Below the pieces are notes generated by a model. The model did not search any database. It was not told where the DNA came from and saw nothing but the letters and a program-made list of their open reading frames with translations. Of a DNA stretch of 5,612 bases, positions 1 to 5,053 are shown piece after piece. Every line of letters starts with the position of its first letter. Within the stretch, counting starts at the first letter, position 1. The position numbers and the translations under genes were made by a program. This DNA comes from an uncultured Ruminococcus sp. (GTDB taxonomy: Bacteria; Bacillota; Clostridia; Oscillospirales; Ruminococcaceae), in the NCBI GenBank assembly GCA_947175975.1, contig CAMWOX010000114.1:1-5612 (forward strand). The letters run 5' to 3'.

Positions 1-395
1 TCTACATAATTCAGATCCAGAAGCCAGTCCGCATTGTTGACAGCAATTGCCTTGCCATCGGAAAAATCAATGAAACGACTCATTTGCTTTAAAAAGCAAT
101 CTACATTATGCTGAATCGTCTCTTTTGTCATCATTTTACGCATATCAGACTTGCCGGACGGATCGCCGATCATACCAGTTCCGCCGCCGAGCAGGACAAT
201 CGGCTTATTGCCAGCCATCTGGAGACGTTTCATCAGGCACAGTGCCATGAAATGTCCAACATGGAGAGAATCCGCTGTCGGATCAAATCCGATATAGAAT
301 GTTGCCTTGCCGGCATTGATCAATTCTTCAATTTCTTCCTTGTCCGTGAGCTGTGCAAGGAGTCCCCGGCGTTCGAGTTCTTCAAAAACAGTCAT
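1..395 (-). CDS. tyrS: Tyrosyl-tRNA synthetase, N-terminal part (3' end outside window)
   Basis: Class I aminoacyl-tRNA synthetase that activates tyrosine with ATP and charges tRNA-Tyr in the cytoplasm. The 131 visible codons begin [11 protein letters not shown] and hold the N-terminal Rossmann catalytic domain: [15 protein letters not shown] (residues 34-48), where HVGH is the class I HIGH signature, then [16 protein letters not shown] (68-83) and NNADWL (120-125), all typical of bacterial TyrRS. The KMSKS loop and the C-terminal S4-like tRNA-binding domain lie beyond the window edge. The ATG at 395 has a good Shine-Dalgarno site (AAAGAGG, 404-410, 8-nt spacer). The gene starts 36 nt after the preceding small membrane protein gene, in the same direction, without a T-box leader in that gap. 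Codons look somewhat richer in C/G than in the small genes upstream, as expected of a highly expressed gene. Family assignment is firm. Confidence 0.95.
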   Translation of the reverse strand, partial: MTVFEELERRGLLAQLTDKEEIEELINAGKATFYIGFDPTADSLHVGHFMALCLMKRLQMAGNKPIVLLGGGTGMIGDPSGKSDMRKMMTKETIQHNVDCFLKQMSRFIDFSDGKAIAVNNADWLLDLNYV

Positions 396-403
396 GTTAA
401 AAA

Positions 404-410
404 CCTCTTT
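404..410 (-). promoter_or_regulatory. Shine-Dalgarno site of tyrS
   Basis: AAAGAGG on the minus strand, 8 nt before the ATG at 395. It supports that start and independent translation initiation of tyrS. The surrounding 36-nt gap is AT-rich with no convincing -35/-10 pair. Confidence 0.7.
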
Positions 411-431
411 CTCTTAAATTTTAATTTTATA

Positions 432-725
432 TTATTCTGCCTGTGACAGAATACTGTCAGAATGATTTGGGGTAAATACAACAGAATCATGAATTTTCAT
501 ACCAAGAACCCAGATTTCCTTTCCTGTCAGCCTGCCAAGATAGTGATCCTGCACAGATGGTTGATCATAGTAAACAATCTGATAGAGCATTGCCTGATAG
601 CAGATTGTATCATAGTTCGGAAATGTTTTCTTCTGAGGTATCAGAAGCCCGATCAACAGTACAATTACTAACAAAAATAGTTTCACGCTGTTTCTCATTG
701 TTCTGATCGTTTCCATCATTTTCAT
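432..725 (-). CDS. Small single-pass membrane protein of unknown function (97 aa)
   Basis: I do not recognise this protein. Residues 1-13 are short and basic (MKMMETIRTMRNS), followed by one strongly hydrophobic segment at about 14-29 (VKLFLLVIVLLIGLLI) and the PQKK boundary. The remaining ~65 residues carry several Tyr and Trp and no catalytic motif I can name (YYDQPSVQDHYLGRLTGKEI lies at about 52-71). With no lipobox or evident cleavage site, an anchored protein with its C-terminal part outside the membrane is the simplest reading. The start is uncertain. An ATG at 779 would overlap the upstream gene by 44 nt and has no Shine-Dalgarno site. The ATG at 725 has AGGGG 14 nt upstream; the ATG at 719 has AGGA (728-731) at an ideal 8 nt and would give 95 residues. 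The gene follows the 117-aa membrane protein by 10 nt and precedes tyrS, so it is probably co-transcribed with both. Confidence 0.65.
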   Translation of the reverse strand: MKMMETIRTMRNSVKLFLLVIVLLIGLLIPQKKTFPNYDTICYQAMLYQIVYYDQPSVQDHYLGRLTGKEIWVLGMKIHDSVVFTPNHSDSILSQAE

Positions 726-735
726 GATCCTGATT

Positions 736-1089
736 TCATCCCCTGTCTGTTCCGAAATACGCTGAAAATCTTTTCTCATTCATATCATTGCTGTCTACAA
801 TCACTGTGAGTGCTTTTTGATCTTGTTGGATTTTAATATTATGCTTCGGAGAAAAACTCCCATCCTGATGAAATTCAAAATCCTGATTTGTATAGACATG
901 CAAACCATTCGCCATACGGATATGATATAGTCCACCACGCCAGTGGAGTTCTTTGCACCGGATTGTAACAGAAACATCGCCAATTTTTTCATGGTAAACA
1001 ATATTCTGCTGATCTATGAAAATCAGTCCGGCTATCATAACAATCAGACATAATCCAGGAATGATTAATTTTTTTTGTAATTTTCTCAT
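736..1089 (-). CDS. Small single-pass membrane-anchored protein of unknown function (117 aa)
   Basis: I do not recognise this family. The basic N-terminus MRKLQKK is followed by a hydrophobic segment at about residues 8-25 (LIIPGLCLIVMIAGLIFI), then a ~90-residue polar part. Alternating patterns there (VSVTIRC, YHIRM, LHVYT, ALTVIVDS) look beta-rich. Cys14 lies inside the membrane segment and has no lipobox context, so a lipoprotein is unlikely. A signal anchor with the C-terminal part outside the cell is the best topology guess. I chose the ATG at 1089 because GGAGTGA (1097-1103) precedes it; the longer reading from 1113 would overlap the upstream gene by 17 nt. The gene follows the 57-aa gene by 7 nt and is followed after 10 nt by a second small membrane protein of similar layout but no obvious sequence similarity. 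The two may work together, which is inference from position only. Confidence 0.7.
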   Translation of the reverse strand: MRKLQKKLIIPGLCLIVMIAGLIFIDQQNIVYHEKIGDVSVTIRCKELHWRGGLYHIRMANGLHVYTNQDFEFHQDGSFSPKHNIKIQQDQKALTVIVDSNDMNEKRFSAYFGTDRG

Positions 1090-1096
1090 AATCCAG

Positions 1097-1103
1097 TCAC
1101 TCC
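1097..1103 (-). promoter_or_regulatory. Shine-Dalgarno site of the 117-aa gene, overlapping upstream stop
   Basis: GGAGTGA on the minus strand; its last three bases are the TGA stop of the 57-aa gene. Ten nucleotides separate GGAG from the ATG at 1089, which favours this start over the one at 1113. Confidence 0.6.
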
Positions 1104-1270
1104 ACAATCTCAAACATGCCCATCATACCATGTAATCTTGTACCGACATCCGAGCCGAACGGCAATAACGCAATCGCTACCGGAAACAATTCCGAATTGT
1201 CAGCGTCAAGCTGTTTTAACTGTGCATAATCGCCCTGAATATCGACAATTTCATAATCGTGCATTTCCAT
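1097..1270 (-). CDS. Small soluble protein, DUF3006-like (57 aa)
   Basis: A small acidic protein without membrane segment or signal peptide. The pattern YEIVDIQGDYAQLKQ (6-20), then FPVAIALLPFGSDVGTRL (29-46), resembles what I remember of DUF3006 proteins: an N-terminal strand, an E/QGDYA turn, and a P-x(5)-LLP-x-G-x(3)-G segment. These are probably small beta-barrel-like domains of unknown role. The similarity is from memory of the pattern, not a search. The start at 1270 has an excellent Shine-Dalgarno site (AGGGGTGA, 1278-1285) with 7 nt spacing; a longer reading from 1294 would add eight residues, overlap recN and lack a comparable site. The gene begins 7 nt after the recN stop and ends 7 nt before the next small gene, so it is almost certainly translated from the recN transcript. 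Confidence 0.7.
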   Translation of the reverse strand: MEMHDYEIVDIQGDYAQLKQLDADNSELFPVAIALLPFGSDVGTRLHGMMGMFEIVE

Positions 1271-1277
1271 GAATTTC

Positions 1278-1285
1278 TCACCCCT
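1278..1285 (-). promoter_or_regulatory. Shine-Dalgarno site of the 57-aa gene, overlapping the recN stop
   Basis: AGGGGTGA on the minus strand, 7 nt before the ATG at 1270. Its TGA is the recN stop codon, so ribosomes ending recN terminate on this site. It decides the start of the small gene. Confidence 0.7.
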
Positions 1286-2936
1286 GTTCTGCAAATGACT
1301 TCAATTCTTCCCTGGCATTTTCGAGCATAAGCCTGCTGGGATTCTCTCCGCCCATAATCCGGGCAATTTCCTGCACACGTCCATCAAAATCTAATAAATG
1401 CACCTGTGTGATAGTTCGACCCTGTTCGTCATGTTTTTCAATCATGTAATGCGTATCCGCCATAACGGCAATCTGTGACAGATGCGTCACGCACAGGACT
1501 TGTCTGTTTCGGCTGATTTCTCGAAGCTTTGTACCGATCTTCTGTGCTGCTCTGCCGCTAACGCCGGTATCAATCTCATCAAAAATCAATGTTGGGATCT
1601 GATCCCGGTCAGCAATTACAGATTTCAGAGCTAACATGATCCGAGACAATTCACCGCCGGATGCAATTTTTGAAATCGGTTTTGGTGTTTCTCCCTTATT
1701 CGCTGAAATCAGAAATACGATTGAGTCTCTGCCCTGAATTGTAAGCTTTCCCTTTTCCTGCCGGACAGTCAAAATTACATCCGGCATATCCAGAAATTTT
1801 AATTCTTCCGAGACACGCTGTGAAAATTTCTTTCCAGTCTGTTCCCGGTAATCCGATAAGGCATTGGCTTTCTCTGTAAGATCCGCAAGCAGTTCTTTTT
1901 TTCTGTTTTCTAATTCTGCAATCTTTCCAGAATTTTCTTCTAATCGATCAATTTCGGCACATGCTGTATGATAGATCTGGATCAATTCATCAAAATCACA
2001 AAAAAACTGTTTTTTGACCTGCGAAATCGCCTGATACCGCTGACGGAGCTGTTCTGTACGATTTTCATCAATCTGCATATGTTCTGATTGATCCCGGAGA
2101 TCCCGGGAAATATCCTGCAATTCAATCATGCACACCTGCAAGCGTTTCAGAATCTCCTGTACATCCGGGTAAACATCTTCAATCCCACGCAGATACTGAA
2201 TTGCATTCTGCATCTGTACAATACATTCTTCACGGAGAATACTGGAACTGCCTGCCAGATCATTTCTGATTCTTTCAACGTGTTCTGCCTGGATCAGAGC
2301 ATTTTCAAGTTCTTCTTCTTCGCCGGTCTGCGGATTTAATTCACCAATTTCCTGGATCTGTTTCTGGAGCAACAATTTTTTCTGCTGTGCCTGTTGCTGG
2401 TTGAGTTTTAATTTCTTCAATTCTCTTGCTGTGGACTGTAATTTCCGGAATGCCTCCTGATAGGCCGTCAAAAAATCCGGATTGCCGCCAAATTCGTCAA
2501 GCACCTCTAAATGATGTTCCGAATCTAACAAAACCTGATTATCATGCTGTCCATGAATTGAAATTAATAATAACCCGATTTCTCTAAGATTTGAGATAGC
2601 GGCTGTTTTGCCGTTGATTCTGCCGATACTGCCGCCATCCGCCCGGATCTCTCTTGTAAGCGTAATCTGATTTTCATCACAGGAAACATGCAACTCAGAA
2701 AGCAATTTTAATACACATTCCGGAAGATCCGTGAATAAAGCCGTGACACTTGCCCTGTCGCATCCGGTACGAACCCAGTCTTTAGAAACTCTTTGCCCAA
2801 GTACCGCCTGAATCCCATGAATCAGGATGGATTTTCCTGCACCTGTTTCACCTGTGAAAACATGAAACGCATTCCGGAATGAAATACAAGCTTTTTCAAT
2901 GACTGCAAGATTTTCAATATATAATTCTTCTAACAT
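1278..2936 (-). CDS. recN: DNA repair protein RecN
   Basis: SMC-like ATPase recruited early to DNA double-strand breaks, where it holds and organises ends for RecA-dependent recombination. At 552 residues it has the usual RecN length. The start MLEELYIENLAVIEKACISF is typical, followed by Walker A GETGAGKS (29-36). A central region rich in Lys, Glu, Gln and Leu (about 150-370) fits the antiparallel coiled coil. The C-terminal ATPase half has the ABC signature SGGELSR (426-432), Walker B LIFDEID with catalytic Asp453-Glu454, and the switch histidine in CVTHLSQIA (His485). All motifs are intact. The ATG at 2936 is preceded by AGGTGA (2946-2951), which contains the argR stop codon. The argR-recN pair is the standard Firmicute order; what follows here differs from the Bacillus arrangement (see findings). 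I see no LexA-type site, since the gene has no upstream space of its own. Confidence 0.97.
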   Translation of the reverse strand: MLEELYIENLAVIEKACISFRNAFHVFTGETGAGKSILIHGIQAVLGQRVSKDWVRTGCDRASVTALFTDLPECVLKLLSELHVSCDENQITLTREIRADGGSIGRINGKTAAISNLREIGLLLISIHGQHDNQVLLDSEHHLEVLDEFGGNPDFLTAYQEAFRKLQSTARELKKLKLNQQQAQQKKLLLQKQIQEIGELNPQTGEEEELENALIQAEHVERIRNDLAGSSSILREECIVQMQNAIQYLRGIEDVYPDVQEILKRLQVCMIELQDISRDLRDQSEHMQIDENRTEQLRQRYQAISQVKKQFFCDFDELIQIYHTACAEIDRLEENSGKIAELENRKKELLADLTEKANALSDYREQTGKKFSQRVSEELKFLDMPDVILTVRQEKGKLTIQGRDSIVFLISANKGETPKPISKIASGGELSRIMLALKSVIADRDQIPTLIFDEIDTGVSGRAAQKIGTKLREISRNRQVLCVTHLSQIAVMADTHYMIEKHDEQGRTITQVHLLDFDGRVQEIARIMGGENPSRLMLENAREELKSFAEQG

Positions 2937-2945
2937 GATAGCTGA

Positions 2946-2951
2946 TCACCT
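2946..2951 (-). promoter_or_regulatory. Shine-Dalgarno site of recN, overlapping the argR stop
   Basis: AGGTGA on the minus strand, 9 nt before the recN ATG at 2936. The TGA within it is the argR stop codon, so argR and recN are probably translationally coupled. Confidence 0.65.
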
Positions 2952-3410
2952 GTTTTGAAATTTCTCTGATAATTCTGAGGCAAGTGCCTGTGCCTGTTCT
3001 GCTGTACGGACTAATACAAAGATAGTATCATCTCCAGCAAGTGTACCGACTACATGCGACAAATGCATACTATCAATTCTGGCACAGACAGCCTGGGCAG
3101 TACCGGCATTGCATTTCACTGCAAGAATATTACCTGCATAATCAATTCGCAAGACATTGTCAGCAAGCAGCTCCTGCTGATAAGATTCTGGTATGTTATT
3201 ATTTGCATTGTTTTCCCTTTCTGCTTCGTGATAACAATACTGATGAGAATCATCTGCTTTCTTGATCAGTCCAAGCATCCGAATGTCCCTGGAAATTGTT
3301 GCCTGCGCAACCGGAAAACCTGATTCAGTCAAGGCATTCTGCAATTCCTGCTGATTGCCGATTGCTCTTGTCCGGATCAATTTCAGAATTGTTTTTTGTC
3401 TTGCGTTCAT
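2946..3410 (-). CDS. argR: Arginine repressor ArgR/AhrC
   Basis: Transcription factor that, as an arginine-bound hexamer, represses arginine biosynthesis genes and in Bacillus activates catabolic ones. The 154 residues match the family's ~150. The N-terminal winged helix-turn-helix (1-65) has the conserved recognition stretch QATISRDIRMLGLIK (36-50). After a linker of roughly residues 62-78 rich in Asn and Glu, the C-terminal oligomerisation and arginine-binding domain carries GTAQAVCARID (103-113) and GTLAGDDTIF (122-131), the two family signatures. I start it at the ATG at 3410, because the in-frame GTG at 3419 is part of the Shine-Dalgarno site GAGGTGA (3416-3422). It lies 26 nt after nadK, the widest gap in the upstream operon, and 9 nt before recN. 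An imperfect ARG-box-like palindrome lies in the end of nadK (3469-3483), possibly relevant to autoregulation. Confidence 0.96.
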   Translation of the reverse strand: MNARQKTILKLIRTRAIGNQQELQNALTESGFPVAQATISRDIRMLGLIKKADDSHQYCYHEAERENNANNNIPESYQQELLADNVLRIDYAGNILAVKCNAGTAQAVCARIDSMHLSHVVGTLAGDDTIFVLVRTAEQAQALASELSEKFQNR

Positions 3411-3415
3411 GCTTT

Positions 3416-3422
3416 TCACCTC
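3416..3422 (-). promoter_or_regulatory. Shine-Dalgarno site that fixes the argR start
   Basis: GAGGTGA on the minus strand, 5 nt before the ATG at 3410. It contains an in-frame GTG (3419) that could be mistaken for the start codon; that GTG has no Shine-Dalgarno site of its own. Confidence 0.7.
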
Positions 3423-3436
3423 AGTTTATAATAGAA

Positions 3437-4309
3437 TCATCTTGCGGGAAATCCCTTGATTGACTGCATGAATTTCTGATTCACAGAATCGAAAAAACTG
3501 CTGTTTTTCATGCTGATCAATTTCACAGTATGCTTGGACTTCCGGATTTCGAGCGAATATCCAACAGGAAATGCAATGGGCATTTCACCATCTGCACTCA
3601 AACAGATCTGACGGGAACAGTCTGCTGTATGCTGAATCGTGATATGCCTGTCAGAAGATAATAACATAGGTCTGTTAAACAATGAATGCGGACAGATCAG
3701 CGTAATTTCAATACAGGACATTTCCGGTTCGATCAAAGGACCTCCGGCAGAAAGTGCATAAGCTGTTGAGCCTGTGGGTGTACTGCAAATCACACCGTCA
3801 GCCCGGTATTGTCCGATCAAAGAATGATCTGCAAAGACAGAAAAATCAAATACTTTTCCATAGAATCCAGAAATAGCAATATCATTGAGGGCAATCAGTT
3901 TCATTTTCTTATTTTCACCTTGTAGAACCCCCCTCAGAAACATGCGTTCGGAACATTCATATTCTCCTTGAAATATCTTCTCTAAAGCATCTAATTGGTC
4001 TGTTTCCAGCGTTGTCATAAAACCGAGATGACCTGTATTAATCCCAAGTAATTCTGCATCCGAGCCGATCATCTGTCTGGCACAACGCAGAATTGTACCA
4101 TCACCGCCGATTGCAATTACAATATTCACCTGATGCACCAGAGATGAAAAAATACCATATTGAATATAATCACATTCTGAAAACTCTGCCCTGTAAGATT
4201 CATCAATATAGACAACTGCACCCAGTTCATGCAGTTTATGACAGACTGCCAATGCACAGGATAATGCATGTTTTTTCTGAAAATTCGGATAAATTGCAAA
4301 ATGAAGCAT
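3437..4309 (-). CDS. nadK: NAD kinase (ATP- or polyphosphate-dependent)
   Basis: Cytoplasmic enzyme that phosphorylates NAD at the 2'-hydroxyl of its adenosine ribose to make NADP, controlling the supply of NADPH for biosynthesis. The 290-residue length is normal. The N-terminal domain has IAIGGDGTILRCAR, with the diagnostic GGDGT at 68-72 carrying the catalytic Asp, and GINTGHLGF (89-97). The C-terminal beta domain has ALNDIAIS (140-147), the NAD-binding block YRADGVICSTPTGSTAYALS (168-187) followed by AGGPL, and CPHSLFNRPML (206-216). All key motifs are present. The start at the ATG 4309 follows AGGTGA (4315-4320) by 5 nt; the in-frame GTG at 4318 is inside that site. It is 15 nt downstream of tlyA, in the conserved tlyA-nadK-argR order. 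The phosphoryl donor cannot be told from sequence. Confidence 0.97.
   Translation of the reverse strand: MLHFAIYPNFQKKHALSCALAVCHKLHELGAVVYIDESYRAEFSECDYIQYGIFSSLVHQVNIVIAIGGDGTILRCARQMIGSDAELLGINTGHLGFMTTLETDQLDALEKIFQGEYECSERMFLRGVLQGENKKMKLIALNDIAISGFYGKVFDFSVFADHSLIGQYRADGVICSTPTGSTAYALSAGGPLIEPEMSCIEITLICPHSLFNRPMLLSSDRHITIQHTADCSRQICLSADGEMPIAFPVGYSLEIRKSKHTVKLISMKNSSFFDSVNQKFMQSIKGFPAR
3469..3483. promoter_or_regulatory. Possible ARG-box-like palindrome
   Basis: TGAAT-TTCTG-ATTCA, a perfect 5+5 inverted repeat, about 60 nt upstream of the argR ATG and inside the last codons of nadK. The ArgR consensus half sites are TGAAT/ATTCA but usually with a 4-nt AT-rich spacer; this one has 5 and contains a G and a C. 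No second box or promoter is evident, so this may be chance in an AT-rich coding region. Confidence 0.2.
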
Positions 4310-4314
4310 AATTC

Positions 4315-4320
4315 TCACCT
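4315..4320 (-). promoter_or_regulatory. Shine-Dalgarno site that fixes the nadK start
   Basis: AGGTGA on the minus strand, 5 nt before the ATG at 4309. It contains the in-frame GTG at 4318, so the three-codon longer reading is probably wrong. The arrangement is the same as at argR. Confidence 0.7.
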
Positions 4321-4324
4321 GATC

Positions 4325-5053
4325 TTATTTCCTGAGCCATGCAAGATACTCAATATTACCATCACCGCCATGAACCGGCGATTCGCAGGAATCCTGCACA
4401 GTAAATCCCGTCTGCTGGGCAAATTCCAGGATTTCTTGCAGAACCTGTTTCCGGATAGATTCTGACTTTACAATGCCATGCTTATTCAGAGCTTTTCTGC
4501 CGGCTTCAAATTGTGGCTTGACCAGAATCACGCAATCAGAATCCTGTGAAAGTAATGCATAGACTGCTGGAAGAATATATTTCAGCGAAATAAAAGAAAC
4601 ATCAACACTGCAAAATTCTGGAATTTTATCGAAATCTGATGATTTTAAAATTCTGATATCTGTGTTTTCCAGATTTCTGACTTTTTTATTCATTCTCAAT
4701 ATTTCTGCAAGCTGATCATGTCCGACATCAATTGCATAGACAAATGCCGCACCATTCTGGAGCATACAGTCTGTAAAACCACCTGTAGATGCTCCAACGT
4801 CTATACAAATTTTATTTTCAGGACTAATAGGAAATAAGTTTAAAGCCGCTTCCAGTTTCAGACCACCTCTGCCGACATAACGCAGATCCTCCAGTGTTAA
4901 AATATCCTGATCGGAAACCAACACTGACGGCTTCGTGCAGATTTCATGATTTAAAAATACCCTGCCGCTTTTTAATAATAATTTCGCTCTGGAACGGCTT
5001 TGACAGAGTCCACGTTCTGCGAGTGCAATATCAATCCTGACAGCCATACGCAT
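4325..5053 (-). CDS. tlyA: TlyA family rRNA (cytidine-2'-O)-methyltransferase
   Basis: S-adenosylmethionine-dependent enzyme that 2'-O-methylates cytidine in ribosomal RNA; often misnamed hemolysin. An N-terminal S4 RNA-binding domain (about 5-60, RIDIALAERGLCQSRSRAKL) leads through RYVGRGGLKLEAA (58-70) into an FtsJ-like Rossmann methyltransferase: SAM-binding IDVGASTGGFTD (84-95), AIDVGHDQL (107-115), VDVSFISLKYILPAV (150-164), LVKPQFEAGR (177-186) and SPVHGGDGNIEYL (225-237). The presumed K-D-K-E tetrad is complete (Lys66, Asp151, Lys179, Glu235). At 242 residues, with no extension before S4 or after the last strand, it looks like the short type I form. The start is at ATG 5053, or ATG 5047 two codons later; neither has a clear Shine-Dalgarno site. 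The gene overlaps the end of dxs by 23 nt (17 with the later start), suggesting coupled translation. Confidence 0.95.
   Translation of the reverse strand: MRMAVRIDIALAERGLCQSRSRAKLLLKSGRVFLNHEICTKPSVLVSDQDILTLEDLRYVGRGGLKLEAALNLFPISPENKICIDVGASTGGFTDCMLQNGAAFVYAIDVGHDQLAEILRMNKKVRNLENTDIRILKSSDFDKIPEFCSVDVSFISLKYILPAVYALLSQDSDCVILVKPQFEAGRKALNKHGIVKSESIRKQVLQEILEFAQQTGFTVQDSCESPVHGGDGNIEYLAWLRK

Noticed and set aside
108..446. Plus-strand ORF of 112 codons
   Set aside because: It is antisense to tyrS, whose product is unmistakable, and extends only through a short gap; its translation shows no family motif.
420..460. Rho-independent terminator before tyrS
   Set aside because: The hairpin is short and A/T-poor in pairing strength, and the following run is mixed A and T rather than a U-tract on the minus strand.
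923..945. T-box or riboswitch element suggested by a GTGG/CCAC hairpin
   Set aside because: The hairpin lies within the coding region for HWRGG in the 117-aa gene, and the T-box core consensus is absent.
801..1001. Second minus-strand ORF of 66 codons
   Set aside because: Lies wholly inside the 117-aa gene in another frame and lacks a supporting Shine-Dalgarno site.
736..1089. Remnant of SpoIVB, based on an N-terminal membrane segment after recN
   Set aside because: No PDZ or serine protease motif, and the length and outer part do not match; a membrane anchor alone is not evidence.
2091..2108. Near-tandem repeat gatcccgg/gatcccgg
   Set aside because: It encodes the RD-L-RD stretch of the RecN coiled coil; two short copies are explained by codon reuse.
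2088..2339. Plus-strand ORF inside recN
   Set aside because: Antisense to the coiled-coil region of an intact recN, with no recognisable motif. The same applies to the plus-strand ORFs at 462-671, 3041-3323, 4093-4465 and 5000-5299.
3425..3456. Promoter for argR (TATTAT/TATAAA in the nadK-argR gap)
   Set aside because: -10-like hexamers are present, but no -35-like hexamer lies 16-18 nt upstream.
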